From the NCBI GenBank assembly GCA_012797975.1, contig JAAZOD010000012.1, forward strand, positions 123,204 through 187,203: 64,000 nt of DNA, given 5' to 3'. Below, piece by piece: positions 16,384-25,157 of this stretch. The first letter of the stretch is position 1, and the number at the start of each line of letters is the position of its first letter. The notes below the pieces were generated by a model. It made no database searches and was not told the DNA's origin. It saw nothing but the letters and a program-made list of their open reading frames with translations. This DNA is from Pelolinea sp. Its GTDB lineage: Bacteria > Chloroflexota > Anaerolineae > Anaerolineales > Anaerolineaceae. The position numbers were made by a program, and so were the translations under genes.

Positions 16384-17673
16384 ATGAAAGAAAATAAAAT
16401 GGACCATTTTATCAACAAGATTTTACCCGTTGTTGATAAATTTCAAAACAACTTGTATGTAAGTTCAATTATGGAAGGTATGATGAGCTCCATGCCGGTT
16501 TTGATGGCCAGCGCTGTATTACAGTTAATTTATAGTTTTCCAATAACGGCCTGGACAAATTTCTTGACGAAGACTGGGCTGTACGGTCTATTTGGTACCG
16601 TGGTAACCATTTGTAACATGACCGCCTTGTTTATCGTTTTCGGTATCGGACGTGTGGTAGGCAATAAGAAGGGTATTGATGGACTTAACAGCGGTTTGGC
16701 ATCATTGCTGTGCTTTCTGATCATTACACCCCTTACGGTTGATGAAGCTGGTGGTACTCTTATTAACACATCTTGGTTTAGTGCACAAGGGATTTTTACT
16801 GCGATCATTGTTGCGTTGGTTGCCTCTTCAATCTATGCATTTTGCGTAAAGAAGAACATTGTTATCAAGTTGCCAGAAGCAGTCCCTGGGTTTGTTGCCA
16901 AAAGCTTCGCCGGCATTCCAGCTGCCCTGATCACGGTGATTCCGTTTATCGCTGTCCGTGGTTTGTTCGCTGCAACCAGTTATGGTTCTTTCAGTCAATT
17001 CATCTATTCCATTGTTCAAACACCGCTGGTCGGATTGGGAAATTCTCTGCCTGCCCACCTTGTTGCAATCCTCATCGCCTGTTTCCTTTGGTGGCTGGGC
17101 ATTCATGGAACCCTGGTTGTCTTGAGTGTGATGATGGCTGTCTGGCAACCACCGATGATCGAGAACATCACCGCAGCCGCAGCAGGTTTACCAATCCCCA
17201 ACGTCCTCAGTTTCTTAAGCATTTTTCTTGTTCTTCAATTCATGGGAGGTCCCGGGTGTTTGTTCGGTCTCTATGTGGATATGGCTTTGTTTTCCAAGAG
17301 CCAGCGTTATAAAGCACAGAGCAAATTATCACTGGTGTCTGGGGTTTTCAATATTATCGAACCCACTGTATATGGTCTTCCGATCGTCTTGAACCCTGTG
17401 CTGCTGATACCTTATCTTGGATTGCCGATTGTTATTTATGTGGCATATTACTTGCTTGCAACCGCAGGCATCATCGGGATACCATGTGTAGGTTTGACAA
17501 TGATGGTTGTTCCGGGTCCTATCGCTGGTTTTCTATTAGGTGGTGGGGTTAGCCTTGGAATATTCACGATTGCCGCGTTGATCTTAACCTGCCTTGTTTA
17601 TTATCCATTCTTCAAGATCTTGGATGCACAGGCTCTGAAACAGGAGAGCGGACAAGCAAAACTGGCCAAGTAA
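16384..17673 (+). CDS. PTS lactose/cellobiose-type IIC permease
   Basis: A 429-residue membrane permease of the lactose/cellobiose family, with about ten helices. The substrate-binding region is visible as LVGLGNSLPAHLVAILIACFLWWLGIHGTLVV; the (W)LGIHG motif and the later FNIIEPTVYGLPIVLNP (E-P motif) are family hallmarks. It imports and phosphorylates a disaccharide, probably a beta-glucoside or another beta-linked sugar, given the GH1 gene at the end of the operon. It follows IIB by 29 bases. A terminator-like hairpin follows at 17722-17764, so the genes beyond may be expressed at a lower level. Confidence 0.87.
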   Translation: MKENKMDHFINKILPVVDKFQNNLYVSSIMEGMMSSMPVLMASAVLQLIYSFPITAWTNFLTKTGLYGLFGTVVTICNMTALFIVFGIGRVVGNKKGIDGLNSGLASLLCFLIITPLTVDEAGGTLINTSWFSAQGIFTAIIVALVASSIYAFCVKKNIVIKLPEAVPGFVAKSFAGIPAALITVIPFIAVRGLFAATSYGSFSQFIYSIVQTPLVGLGNSLPAHLVAILIACFLWWLGIHGTLVVLSVMMAVWQPPMIENITAAAAGLPIPNVLSFLSIFLVLQFMGGPGCLFGLYVDMALFSKSQRYKAQSKLSLVSGVFNIIEPTVYGLPIVLNPVLLIPYLGLPIVIYVAYYLLATAGIIGIPCVGLTMMVVPGPIAGFLLGGGVSLGIFTIAALILTCLVYYPFFKILDAQALKQESGQAKLAK

Positions 17674-17721
17674 AAAACAATTTCGTAAAGTGTTGCACGA
17701 TTAAAAAGTTGTATGTCTACC

Positions 17722-17764
17722 AATGTGGGGCTGCCATAATTGTCACGGACAGTCCCACATTTTT
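17722..17764 (+). terminator. Rho-independent terminator after PTS IIC
   Basis: AATGTGGG with GCTG pairs with CAG and CCCACATT around a 16-base loop, followed by four T. It lies inside a 290-base gap before the next gene and may be leaky, separating transporter from enzyme genes. Apart from this hairpin I see no clear promoter in the gap. Confidence 0.65.
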
Positions 17765-17965
17765 CACACCATGTTTTGAAAAGATGGAATAGGGCTTTCC
17801 GAGTATTTTATGTGGAAATCATCCATAAACGCATACCAAAAAGAAAACAATTATCGTAAATAATGGTTGTTTTTCACTGATGGCAATGATGATCTTGAAA
17901 GAATGAAAACTGATTGAAAGTTTTTTGCCAGACACTGGAACAATAAAAATGGAATAGGAATAAAA

Positions 17966-18913
17966 ATGATAAAGAGAATTCTAAGCTGTTCAAAAAGCGA
18001 TTTTGAGAAAATGACCCCTATGGATCTGAAATTATCCATTCGCCTGGCCGAAGGTCGTACGATTATGGCACAGAGCTTTAATGGTATGGGAGGCAGCCTT
18101 GTCGGTGTCACCAATCCAGAGTTGGAAGCGGCATTTGGAGCAGATATTTTGTTATTGAACGGCTATAGTTTTGATGAGAAAAGTCTTCTGTATGGAGTAA
18201 AAACTTTTACGGTGGGAGAAGGCATCAAGATTCTTCACGTGGGCGATATCAAAAAACTGGTCAATCGTCCGGTAGGCGTTTACTTGGAATGTGTACCGTC
18301 AGATACCGACCATTCCTATTTCGAAGGTTTTGGATTGGGTCGCGTTGCATCGGAAGAGAACTTCTATAGGGCTGTAGAAGAAGGAGCAGATTTCATTATC
18401 CTGGGAGCCAATCCCAGTATGAATGCAAAAGTCGATGACATCATTGCAGCTACAATACTTGCTGGCAAGACAGTCAAGGGGAAGACCATGATCTTCTCGG
18501 GAAAATGGGAAGATGGAGTTTATGAAAAAGTTTTGGGAGATCCGATGGCAAAAAAACCAGCCAGGGAGTTCATTGATGCCTTGATGGATGCGGGTGCGGA
18601 TGTGATCGATTTTCCGGCACCAGCTTCTCGCCAGGGTATCATGGTGGATATGATCCGTGAATTGGTGGAATATGTCCATCATAAAGATGCGGATACTATG
18701 ACCATGTCATTCATCGATGGGTCAGTGGAAGGTGCGGATGTGGATACCATCCGCATCCTGGCGCTAAAATCGCGCGAGACCGGCGCGGATATTCACGCCC
18801 TTGGAGATGCGGGACTGTCGGGTTGCTCGTTGCCAGAAAATATCTATCAGCTTTCCCTATCTGTAAAAGGACGTCGCTTGACCTGGGAACGTATGGCAGG
18901 CAATAATCGGTAG
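17966..18913 (+). CDS. TIM-barrel-like protein of PTS operons (DUF7916-like)
   Basis: A 315-residue protein beginning IKRILSCSKSDFEKMTPMDLKLSIRLAEGRTIMAQ. It has barrel-like strands such as FGADILLLNGYSF, VGVYLE, GADFIILGANPS, GADVIDFPAP and ADIHALGDAGLSG. I recall this pattern from a family found beside sugar PTS genes and often mis-called HAD hydrolase or phosphonomutase; the assignment to DUF7916 is from memory. No enzymatic activity is established. Its neighbours (PTS, RpiB, GH1) suggest it acts on the imported sugar phosphate, perhaps as an aldolase or epimerase. It is 10 bases before rpiB. Confidence 0.6.
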   Translation: MIKRILSCSKSDFEKMTPMDLKLSIRLAEGRTIMAQSFNGMGGSLVGVTNPELEAAFGADILLLNGYSFDEKSLLYGVKTFTVGEGIKILHVGDIKKLVNRPVGVYLECVPSDTDHSYFEGFGLGRVASEENFYRAVEEGADFIILGANPSMNAKVDDIIAATILAGKTVKGKTMIFSGKWEDGVYEKVLGDPMAKKPAREFIDALMDAGADVIDFPAPASRQGIMVDMIRELVEYVHHKDADTMTMSFIDGSVEGADVDTIRILALKSRETGADIHALGDAGLSGCSLPENIYQLSLSVKGRRLTWERMAGNNR

Positions 18914-18923
18914 AGAATATCTT

Positions 18924-19373
18924 ATGCAAAAGCGAATCGTCATCGGAAGTGACCACATTGGATATCCTTTAAAAGAATATCTTAAAAAGAGATTGAAGAA
19001 CGAGGGGTGGGAGGTGGAGGATTGCGGAACAAACAGCCGAATACGTACCGATTATCCGATCTATGCAAAAAAGGTGGCTGAAAAGATAATCGCCGAGGAA
19101 TATGAGAGAGGGATTCTGATCTGTGGCAGCGGGGTGGGTATGAGCATTACTGCCAATAAGATCCATGGAATTCGGGCAGTGGTTTGCAGTGAGCCGTATT
19201 CTGCAGTGTTTTCTCGAAAGCATAACGATACCAATGTTTTATGTATGGGTTCTCGTGTGGTGGGAGAAGAGCTTGCAGAAATGATTGTTTTTGATTGGTT
19301 AACAGTCGCATATGACGGTGGTCGACACCAAAAACGTCTGGATTTGATCAAGAAGATCGAGGAGAATTATTAA
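18924..19373 (+). CDS. rpiB: RpiB/LacAB-family sugar-phosphate isomerase
   Basis: A 149-residue isomerase of the RpiB family interconverting ribose-5-phosphate and ribulose-5-phosphate, or allose-6-phosphate and allulose-6-phosphate. GSDHIGYPLKEYL (Asp10, His11) and ILICGSGVGMSITANK with catalytic Cys67 are diagnostic; SRVVGEELAEMIVFDWL ends the domain. It follows the DUF7916-like gene by 10 bases. With the epimerase at 13999-14667 it could form a short pathway from an unusual hexose or pentose phosphate, such as allose-6-P via allulose-6-P. That pathway is inference. Confidence 0.85.
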   Translation: MQKRIVIGSDHIGYPLKEYLKKRLKNEGWEVEDCGTNSRIRTDYPIYAKKVAEKIIAEEYERGILICGSGVGMSITANKIHGIRAVVCSEPYSAVFSRKHNDTNVLCMGSRVVGEELAEMIVFDWLTVAYDGGRHQKRLDLIKKIEENY

Positions 19374-19481
19374 AGAACGAAAAAGTTCTCTGCTAAGTAA
19401 ATTCAATGGAATGAAATGTGGAATTGTAAGCAGTGTCAAGACAGCCCAATAAGTTGAAAAATCTATGAAAGGCACTTAGAA

Positions 19482-20852
19482 ATGAAACGATTTCCTGAAA
19501 ACTTTTTATGGGGTTCATCAACAAATGCCCAGCAGTTTGAGGGTGGACGGAATGAAGACAAGGTGGGACTTTCTATTGCGGATGTCCGTACCCACTTTAT
19601 GAAAGTTGAAGGTAAAGAACTTCACATTCCAGAGAGTGGGTTTGATGATTTTAAAATTGCATCCGATCATTATCATCATCTCGATGAGGATATTGACCTG
19701 TATGGTGAAATGGGTTTTAGCTTCTATCGCTTCTCCATGAGTTGGACTCGCATTTTCCCCAATGGTGATGATGATGAGCCGAATCAAGCTGGACTGGCTT
19801 TTTATGACCGTATGCTCACCGCTCTCGAACGAAATAAAATTCAACCGATTTGCACATTGTATGCCTATGATCTTCCGCTGTCCCTTGTGGAGAAATATAA
19901 TGGTTTTTTGGACCGTCGTTGTATTGATGCTTATTGTAAGTATGTTGATACCATTACCAGATACTTTAAGGGCCGCATTAAATATTATGTTCCATTCAAT
20001 GAGCAGAATACAATGGTCTGGTTGCCATATTACACGGGTGGAATTGAAATAAATAATAGCGAAGATCTATTTAGGTTTGATCATCATATAAATCTTGCGT
20101 TTGCACGTGCGGTTGAAATCATACACTTAAATGATCCTGAAGCAAAAGTGGGTGGTAATATCTGCAACACATGCTTTTATCCAGCCACTTGTAAACCAGC
20201 CGATGTGGCATTAGCTGATCTGGCAAGCTTCAAGGCATATGCCTATGGCGATATTTTCTGCCGCGGTATTTATCCTAAGTATTACCTGAATAACTTTAAA
20301 GGAACGGATATTGCTTCTATTATTCAACCAGGGGATATGGAAATAATAGCAGGAATTAAGACTGATTTTCTCAGCCTGACTTATTATATGAGCAATGTGT
20401 GTGGGGATGGAGGTACCAGCAACACTCTTACCAATGCTATGCAGTCGAATCCCTATCTTCCAAAGACAAAATATGGCTGGACGATTGATCCTTATGGCTT
20501 CTACCATTTGCTGATGGATTTCTATCATCGTTACCAAAAACCGATTTTGGTTCTGGAAAATGGGATGGGCACACCTGACAAGCTCGAAGAAAATGGACAG
20601 GTGCATGATCCTTACCGTATCGATTACCTTCGTTCGCATATTGAAGCAATGTCTGATGCGATCGCTGATGGCGTGGAAATGGTGGGCTATTGCACGTGGA
20701 GTGCCATTGACCTGTATTCTACCCATGAAGGATTTGATAAACGGTACGGTTTTGTTTATGTGGATAAAACCAACGGATGTAAACGGTATCGCAAGGACAG
20801 CTTCTACTGGTATAAGAAAGTCATTGCTGCCAATGGAGAAAATCTGGACTAG
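19482..20852 (+). CDS. GH1 6-phospho-beta-glycosidase
   Basis: A 456-residue GH1 enzyme without a signal peptide. The acid/base is Glu174 in PFNEQN and the nucleophile Glu359 in LVLENGMG. The C-terminal KRYGFVYVD and KRYRKDSFYWYKKV region matches 6-phospho-beta-glucosidases, where Ser/Lys/Tyr hold the sugar phosphate, consistent with the PTS in the same operon. An oddity: the usual LxHxDLP substrate-binding histidine is replaced (LYAYDLP, residues 126-132), which hints at a non-glucose moiety. It should cleave the phosphorylated disaccharide in the cytoplasm. It lies 108 bases after rpiB and is followed by a terminator. Confidence 0.87.
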   Translation: MKRFPENFLWGSSTNAQQFEGGRNEDKVGLSIADVRTHFMKVEGKELHIPESGFDDFKIASDHYHHLDEDIDLYGEMGFSFYRFSMSWTRIFPNGDDDEPNQAGLAFYDRMLTALERNKIQPICTLYAYDLPLSLVEKYNGFLDRRCIDAYCKYVDTITRYFKGRIKYYVPFNEQNTMVWLPYYTGGIEINNSEDLFRFDHHINLAFARAVEIIHLNDPEAKVGGNICNTCFYPATCKPADVALADLASFKAYAYGDIFCRGIYPKYYLNNFKGTDIASIIQPGDMEIIAGIKTDFLSLTYYMSNVCGDGGTSNTLTNAMQSNPYLPKTKYGWTIDPYGFYHLLMDFYHRYQKPILVLENGMGTPDKLEENGQVHDPYRIDYLRSHIEAMSDAIADGVEMVGYCTWSAIDLYSTHEGFDKRYGFVYVDKTNGCKRYRKDSFYWYKKVIAANGENLD

Positions 20853-21001
20853 CGTAAGAACGAAAAAATTCAACAGGTTGATTTTTTGTGCAGAGCATCT
20901 CGTAGAAGGTCAGATGGGATTGGACGAATGCCAAATAAAAGGCGGTTGTATTAAAGGTGTATGGATTGATCGAGAAATTTGAGAACAATGATTGAAAGAT
21001 G

Positions 21002-21039
21002 AAAAGGATTTCCGCCAGGCAAAAAGGAAATCCTTTTTA
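21002..21039 (+). terminator. Rho-independent terminator after GH1
   Basis: AAAAGGATTTCC and GGAAATCCTTTT form a 12-bp stem with a 12-base loop and a T-run. The rest of the gap 20853-21091 shows no other feature. Confidence 0.8.
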
Positions 21040-21091
21040 ATGCCGGCTTTCATACTACAATAGAGGCATCCACTGAAAAGAGGTAAAAAAG

Positions 21092-21613
21092 ATGCCGCTC
21101 AAATCCATGCAATTTACCGCCGTCCCTCCCATGCAAATTGATGTTAAAAAGAAATATGAAGTTCTTGTGAAAATGGCAAAAGGGGGCGAATTCACTATCC
21201 ATTTGTATCCTGAAAAAGCTCCTGTTACCGTGAACAGTTTTATTTTTCTGGTGCGCCAGGGGTTCTATGATGGAGTGACCTTCCATCGCGTTCTGGAAGG
21301 TTTTGTCGCCCAGGGTGGCGATCCCACCGGAACAGGTGCGGGCGGTCCCGGTTACGAATTCATAAACGAAGATTCTGATTTGAAATATGATAAGGCGGGA
21401 GTGGTGGCCATGGCGAACGCCGGGCGCGATACCAACGGCAGCCAATTTTTCATCACCTACGCGCCTCTGCCGCGCTTGAACGGCGGTTACACTATTTTTG
21501 GTCAGGTGAGCGAGGGCATGGATGTGGTCGATGCCATTACCCGCCGGGATCCCAGCCAGAATCCGAAGTTTACCGGCGATGTGATCGAAAAAATGACCGT
21601 GATTGAAGAATAG
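21092..21613 (+). CDS. Cyclophilin-type peptidyl-prolyl isomerase
   Basis: A 173-residue cyclophilin catalysing proline cis/trans isomerisation, without a signal peptide and so probably cytoplasmic. The catalytic arginine lies in FHRVLEGFVAQGGDPTGTGAGGPGYEF, and MANAGRDTNGSQFFIT plus LNGGYTIFGQV are signature regions. A 25-residue N-terminal extension (PLKSMQFTAVPPMQIDVKK) precedes the core. The ATG at 21092 has AGAGG about ten bases upstream. Monocistronic housekeeping gene between two sugar loci. Confidence 0.9.
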   Translation: MPLKSMQFTAVPPMQIDVKKKYEVLVKMAKGGEFTIHLYPEKAPVTVNSFIFLVRQGFYDGVTFHRVLEGFVAQGGDPTGTGAGGPGYEFINEDSDLKYDKAGVVAMANAGRDTNGSQFFITYAPLPRLNGGYTIFGQVSEGMDVVDAITRRDPSQNPKFTGDVIEKMTVIEE

Positions 21614-21772
21614 GTTTACACACGACCGACAAATCCAGGTTTGCTTTCAATCGATCCCTGATTCTGAGATAACCGAAGAAGAAAATAAGCGAGAATTTAC
21701 GGATGGATCAGAGCGATTCGCTGCCATTGGAGAAGTAACCTGTTCGAAGAAAAGAAGGCGGTTGAACCCCTC

Positions 21773-21801
21773 TTGACTTTTGTCGGAAAGATATATAAAA
21801 T
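21773..21801 (+). promoter_or_regulatory. Promoter of the LacI-family gene
   Basis: TTGACT (21773-21778) and TAAAAT (21796-21801) are spaced by 17 bases; the predicted start near 21808 abuts the operator at 21809-21826. Confidence 0.7.
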
Positions 21802-21808
21802 GATAATG

Positions 21809-21826
21809 ATTGGGAGCGTTCCCAAT
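21809..21826. promoter_or_regulatory. LacI-type operator 1 (own promoter)
   Basis: ATTGGGAGCGTTCCCAAT is a near-perfect palindrome with a central CG, as in LacI/GalR operators. It lies on the start site of the regulator gene, consistent with autorepression. The same motif recurs at 22921, 23097 and 43756. Confidence 0.75.
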
Positions 21827-21868
21827 CCTTTTTCTTGATTATCAAAATAACTGCGGGCGGAGTATCCC

Positions 21869-22885
21869 TTGAACAATCTGACATTGGAGGACATTGCAAG
21901 GAAAAGTGGGGTATCTCGTTCCACGGTTTCACGGGTTATCAATGATCATCCCAATGTGAGCAAAGCTGTTAGAGAACATGTGCAGGAAGTGATCCGGCAA
22001 ACCGGTTACCGACCCCATCCGGCTGCCAGGGCCCTGGTCTCCAATCGCTCCTGGACGTGCGGGTTGATCTTGCCGCGTGCTATTCCCACTTTCTTCACCG
22101 ATCCATATTACCCCTGCTTGATTCAGGGAATTTCCCAAGCCTGCAGCAAAAAGAACTATACCTTCTCTCTCTTTTTGATGGAGAATGAGGAGGATGAAGA
22201 GCAGATTTTTTCGCGCGTTTCACGCCGTGGATTCATGGATGGTATCCTCTTTCAGTCTTATCAAATTGGCGATGCCTTGCTTGACAAACTGGTCGACTCG
22301 GGAATTCCGCTGGTGATCCTGGGTCGGCCTTTTCAAAACAGGCAAGTAAGTTATGTGGATATCAATAATATTGATTCTGTTTCCAAAGCTGTTCAATATT
22401 TGCTGGATACGGGACACAAGAGGATTGGAACGATAACCGGTCCGCAAAATACGGCTGTGGGTATCGATCGAAGAATGGGATACCAGCAAGCTTTGCAGCG
22501 CAATAAGATCATTGTTAATGAAAAGTTGATTGTAGAAGGAACGTTTACCGAAGAAAGTGGCTATTGGGGAATGAAGCAGCTTCTTCGTGAGAACCCCGAT
22601 GGCGTTTTTACCGCGTCCGATCAAATGGCATTAGGTGCAATGCGTGCGATCAAAGAAGAAGGTTTGGATGTTCCCGGGGATATTTCTGTGATCGGATATG
22701 ATGATTTTCCTATGGCATCTCCGGCGCACCCGGCGCTCACCACTTTGCGCCAGCCGATTGCCCAATTTTGCTTTGAAGCGTTGAAGATGCTGATCAGCCT
22801 TGTCGAGGACGGCTTGGAACCATACCGGCGGGTTATCTTACAGTCGGAATTTGTTATTCGTGATTCAACCAGGGATAGAAGTTGA
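21869..22885 (+). CDS. LacI-family regulator of the mannan/cello-oligosaccharide locus
   Basis: A 338-residue LacI/GalR repressor. The N-terminal HTH reads LTLEDIARKSGVSRSTVSRVINDHPNVS with hinge helix YRPHPAARALVSNRS. The effector domain shows the usual GIDRRMGYQQAL and DGVFTASDQMALGAMRAIKEEG. It starts at a TTG with GGCGGAG nine bases upstream. It precedes the ABC and glycosidase operon, and four matching palindromes lie at its own promoter, before the ABC operon (two) and before the epimerase/GH130 operon. It should respond to an imported oligosaccharide. Confidence 0.87.
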   Translation: MNNLTLEDIARKSGVSRSTVSRVINDHPNVSKAVREHVQEVIRQTGYRPHPAARALVSNRSWTCGLILPRAIPTFFTDPYYPCLIQGISQACSKKNYTFSLFLMENEEDEEQIFSRVSRRGFMDGILFQSYQIGDALLDKLVDSGIPLVILGRPFQNRQVSYVDINNIDSVSKAVQYLLDTGHKRIGTITGPQNTAVGIDRRMGYQQALQRNKIIVNEKLIVEGTFTEESGYWGMKQLLRENPDGVFTASDQMALGAMRAIKEEGLDVPGDISVIGYDDFPMASPAHPALTTLRQPIAQFCFEALKMLISLVEDGLEPYRRVILQSEFVIRDSTRDRS

Positions 22886-22920
22886 CGAAATAGAGATTCT
22901 ATTTTTTTATTTTATTTGAC

Positions 22921-22934
22921 TGGGAGCGATACCA
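22921..22934. promoter_or_regulatory. LacI-type operator 2
   Basis: TGGGAGCGATACCA matches the operator core at 21811-21824 in 12 of 14 positions, with half-sites TGGGAGC and a degenerate GATACCA. Confidence 0.6.
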
Positions 22935-23096
22935 GGCAAGGAGGGTAGCCAATTAGTATTCTTTTTTGATCTATTACATGGAAAAAGGTGGGTCGGTTTA
23001 TTGGGTGGCGAATTTTATATCTTAAGTTATTACAGGTTGATCCAATAGCTTGCAAGGCCTTTTAAATGAATACACATGAAATTTTGTGAAAAATTA

Positions 23097-23112
23097 TTGG
23101 GAGCGTTACCAA
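23097..23112. promoter_or_regulatory. LacI-type operator 3
   Basis: TTGGGAGCGTTACCAA is one base off the palindrome of operator 1. It lies 98 bases before the substrate-binding protein gene. Confidence 0.7.
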
Positions 23113-23194
23113 AAAAAGGAGGTCCTATCGGAGAAAAAAGAAAATTGCTTTCTGAAAAACTAAAAATCCTAATACAATAAAAGGAGAGAGGGAA

Positions 23195-25081
23195 ATGCAC
23201 AAGAAATTTCTATTTTTGCTGAGTATTTTCATCATTGCAGGAGTTTTGCTGGCTGCCTGCCAACCTGCGCAAACTGCAGCCGAAGAACCTGCTGCTGAAG
23301 AACCCGCTGCTGAAACGGTGGAAGAAGAAGCAGTATCTGAGGACCCTGCAGCGGTGGCTGCGTCTCTGCCACGTGAAGAAACCCTGTATTTCAATGGTCA
23401 ACAGTGGGGATCTGTGGTTTGCTGGAATCCTTATTCCTCGAACTGCAACAATGCTATGGCTTTAGCCCAACAGGATAATGCACGTGTCACCATGTTTGAG
23501 ACGCCCTATCTGTACGACATGCTGGATGGCAAAGTCTATCCATTGCTGGCGGATGGCGATTATGCATGGGATGCAGGCATGACACAAATCACCTTCAAGA
23601 TCAATTCTGCCGCTCATTGGAGCGATGGAACACCCGTCACTGCCGAGGATGTTGCCTATACCTGGGCTACCCATGTCAAATACAACACTCAGTTCGGCGC
23701 TGCCAATAAAGCATACATTGATACCATTGAAGCACCCGATGCCAGTACCGTCGTGGTTAAAGCGGTCCTGGGTGAAGACGGGAAGGCACTCAATCCCTTG
23801 CTGGTCCAGGCGTACTTGAGCAGCAACTATGTCATTCAAAAAGCATGGACCGAGGCATTGGAAGCACGCACCAATGGCGATGCAGCCGCTTTGATGGCCG
23901 ATATCGCTGAAGATGCTGTGTTCTCCGGCCCTTATCATAAATTCTTCACCGATGATACCAAGGTGGTCATGATCCGTGATGACAATTACTGGGGTCAGGA
24001 TTCCAGCATGTTTGGTAAATTGCCTGTTCCTAAGTATCTTGCTCATGTGATCTACAAAGACAATGCTGCCGGCACAACCGCTTTGCAGGCCGGTGAGGTA
24101 GATGTAAGCCAGCAGTTCAATTCAAACGTTCAGGATCTGTGGCTCAAAGATAATCTTCCTATCTCTACCTATTTACCCGAAGCCCCCTATAATATCGGCG
24201 CATCGCTTCCTACCGCCTTCTTCAACATGGCTTCCTATGGTCTTGACCAGGTAGCAGTTCGCAAAGCCATTGCAATCGCGGTTGATTACGACACGATTAT
24301 TTCCAACGCAATGACCAATCAATCAGCTACCTTCACCCAGGTTCCTCGCTCTCTGATGAACCCAACCCCCGGCGAACAGGCGTTGTTTGATCATGATGCT
24401 GTTGCCGATCTGCAGTGGGCTGGCAAAGATATCGAGGGCGCAAACAAACTGCTTGATGATGCAGGAATTGTGGATACCGATGGCGATGGCTGGCGTGAAT
24501 ATGACGGCAAGAAATTGCAGTATATTGCTACCTGCCCCAATGGTTGGTCCGACTGGCAGGCTGCCATCGAAGTGGTCGCTGCCGCGGGTAAAGAGATTGG
24601 CATTGATATCACCACCAACTATCCTGAATGGTCCGTTTATCAGACCGTTGTTACCAACTGGCCACTCCCCGAAACTGGCTATGACATTTTCATGATGTGG
24701 AGTGACGGTGCGGGGCCGACCCAACCATGGGGACGCATTCGCCATTTGTTGAGCTCTGAATTCGCTCAGACCACCAACAACTGGAATGGCAACTGGGGTG
24801 GTTATAAGAACGCTGATGCCGATGCTTTGATCCAGGAAATCCCCACTCTGACGGATGCAACTGCGTTGAAGGCAGATTATACGGAATTGGTAAAGATCTA
24901 TCTTACCGATGTACCTTCCTTCACATTGATGTATCGTCCACAGGCTTTCCATACTGTGAATGAGAGTGTCTGGACGAACTTCCCGCATGAAGGGGATGGT
25001 ACAAGCCCGGCGGTACCACCGTTGGACCTGACCGACGGATGGAGCATTGCAGGTCTCTATAACCTGACGCTGGTTAAATAA
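23195..25081 (+). CDS. ABC oligosaccharide-binding lipoprotein (DppA/OppA type)
   Basis: A 628-residue extracellular solute-binding lipoprotein. The signal peptide ends at Cys22 in VLLAAC, followed by an Ala/Glu/Pro-rich linker. The mature domain is SBP family 5: [21 protein letters not shown] (about residues 145-165), [14 protein letters not shown] and [14 protein letters not shown] are typical. Family 5 binds peptides or, in Thermotoga-like systems, cello- and manno-oligosaccharides. The downstream GH2/GH3/GH5/GH94 genes favour the latter. It heads the five-gene ABC operon under operators 2 and 3. A hairpin after the gene may raise its transcript level relative to the permeases. Confidence 0.88.
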   Translation: MHKKFLFLLSIFIIAGVLLAACQPAQTAAEEPAAEEPAAETVEEEAVSEDPAAVAASLPREETLYFNGQQWGSVVCWNPYSSNCNNAMALAQQDNARVTMFETPYLYDMLDGKVYPLLADGDYAWDAGMTQITFKINSAAHWSDGTPVTAEDVAYTWATHVKYNTQFGAANKAYIDTIEAPDASTVVVKAVLGEDGKALNPLLVQAYLSSNYVIQKAWTEALEARTNGDAAALMADIAEDAVFSGPYHKFFTDDTKVVMIRDDNYWGQDSSMFGKLPVPKYLAHVIYKDNAAGTTALQAGEVDVSQQFNSNVQDLWLKDNLPISTYLPEAPYNIGASLPTAFFNMASYGLDQVAVRKAIAIAVDYDTIISNAMTNQSATFTQVPRSLMNPTPGEQALFDHDAVADLQWAGKDIEGANKLLDDAGIVDTDGDGWREYDGKKLQYIATCPNGWSDWQAAIEVVAAAGKEIGIDITTNYPEWSVYQTVVTNWPLPETGYDIFMMWSDGAGPTQPWGRIRHLLSSEFAQTTNNWNGNWGGYKNADADALIQEIPTLTDATALKADYTELVKIYLTDVPSFTLMYRPQAFHTVNESVWTNFPHEGDGTSPAVPPLDLTDGWSIAGLYNLTLVK

Positions 25082-25097
25082 TTTGTAGTTGAGTCAT

Positions 25098-25137
25098 GAA
25101 CAGCCATGTTCCGCGAGATTCTGGAGCATGGCTGTTC
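25098..25137 (+). other. Intercistronic hairpin between binding protein and permease
   Basis: GAACAGCCATG and CATGGCTGTTC form a perfect 11-bp stem around an 18-base loop that can add two further pairs. No T-run follows, so it is more likely an RNA-stabilising 3' structure for the binding-protein mRNA than a terminator. This is a common arrangement in ABC import operons. Confidence 0.6.
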
Positions 25138-25157
25138 TCAAAAGAGGAGGCAATCCA

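Larger units (their letters stand above)
22886..23194 (+). promoter_or_regulatory. Regulatory gap before the ABC/glycosidase operon
   Basis: This 309-base gap has no gene. It holds operator 2 (22921-22934) and operator 3 (23097-23112), 176 bases apart. That is a spacing at which a tetrameric or looping LacI-type repressor could act. TTGACG (22882-22887) with an AT-rich TTTTAT 17 bases on is a possible promoter ending just before operator 2. I see no convincing -10 before operator 3. Confidence 0.45.

Noticed and set aside
20560..20982. 140-residue open frame at the end of GH1
   Set aside because: It overlaps the GH1 gene for most of its length in another frame and shows no motif.
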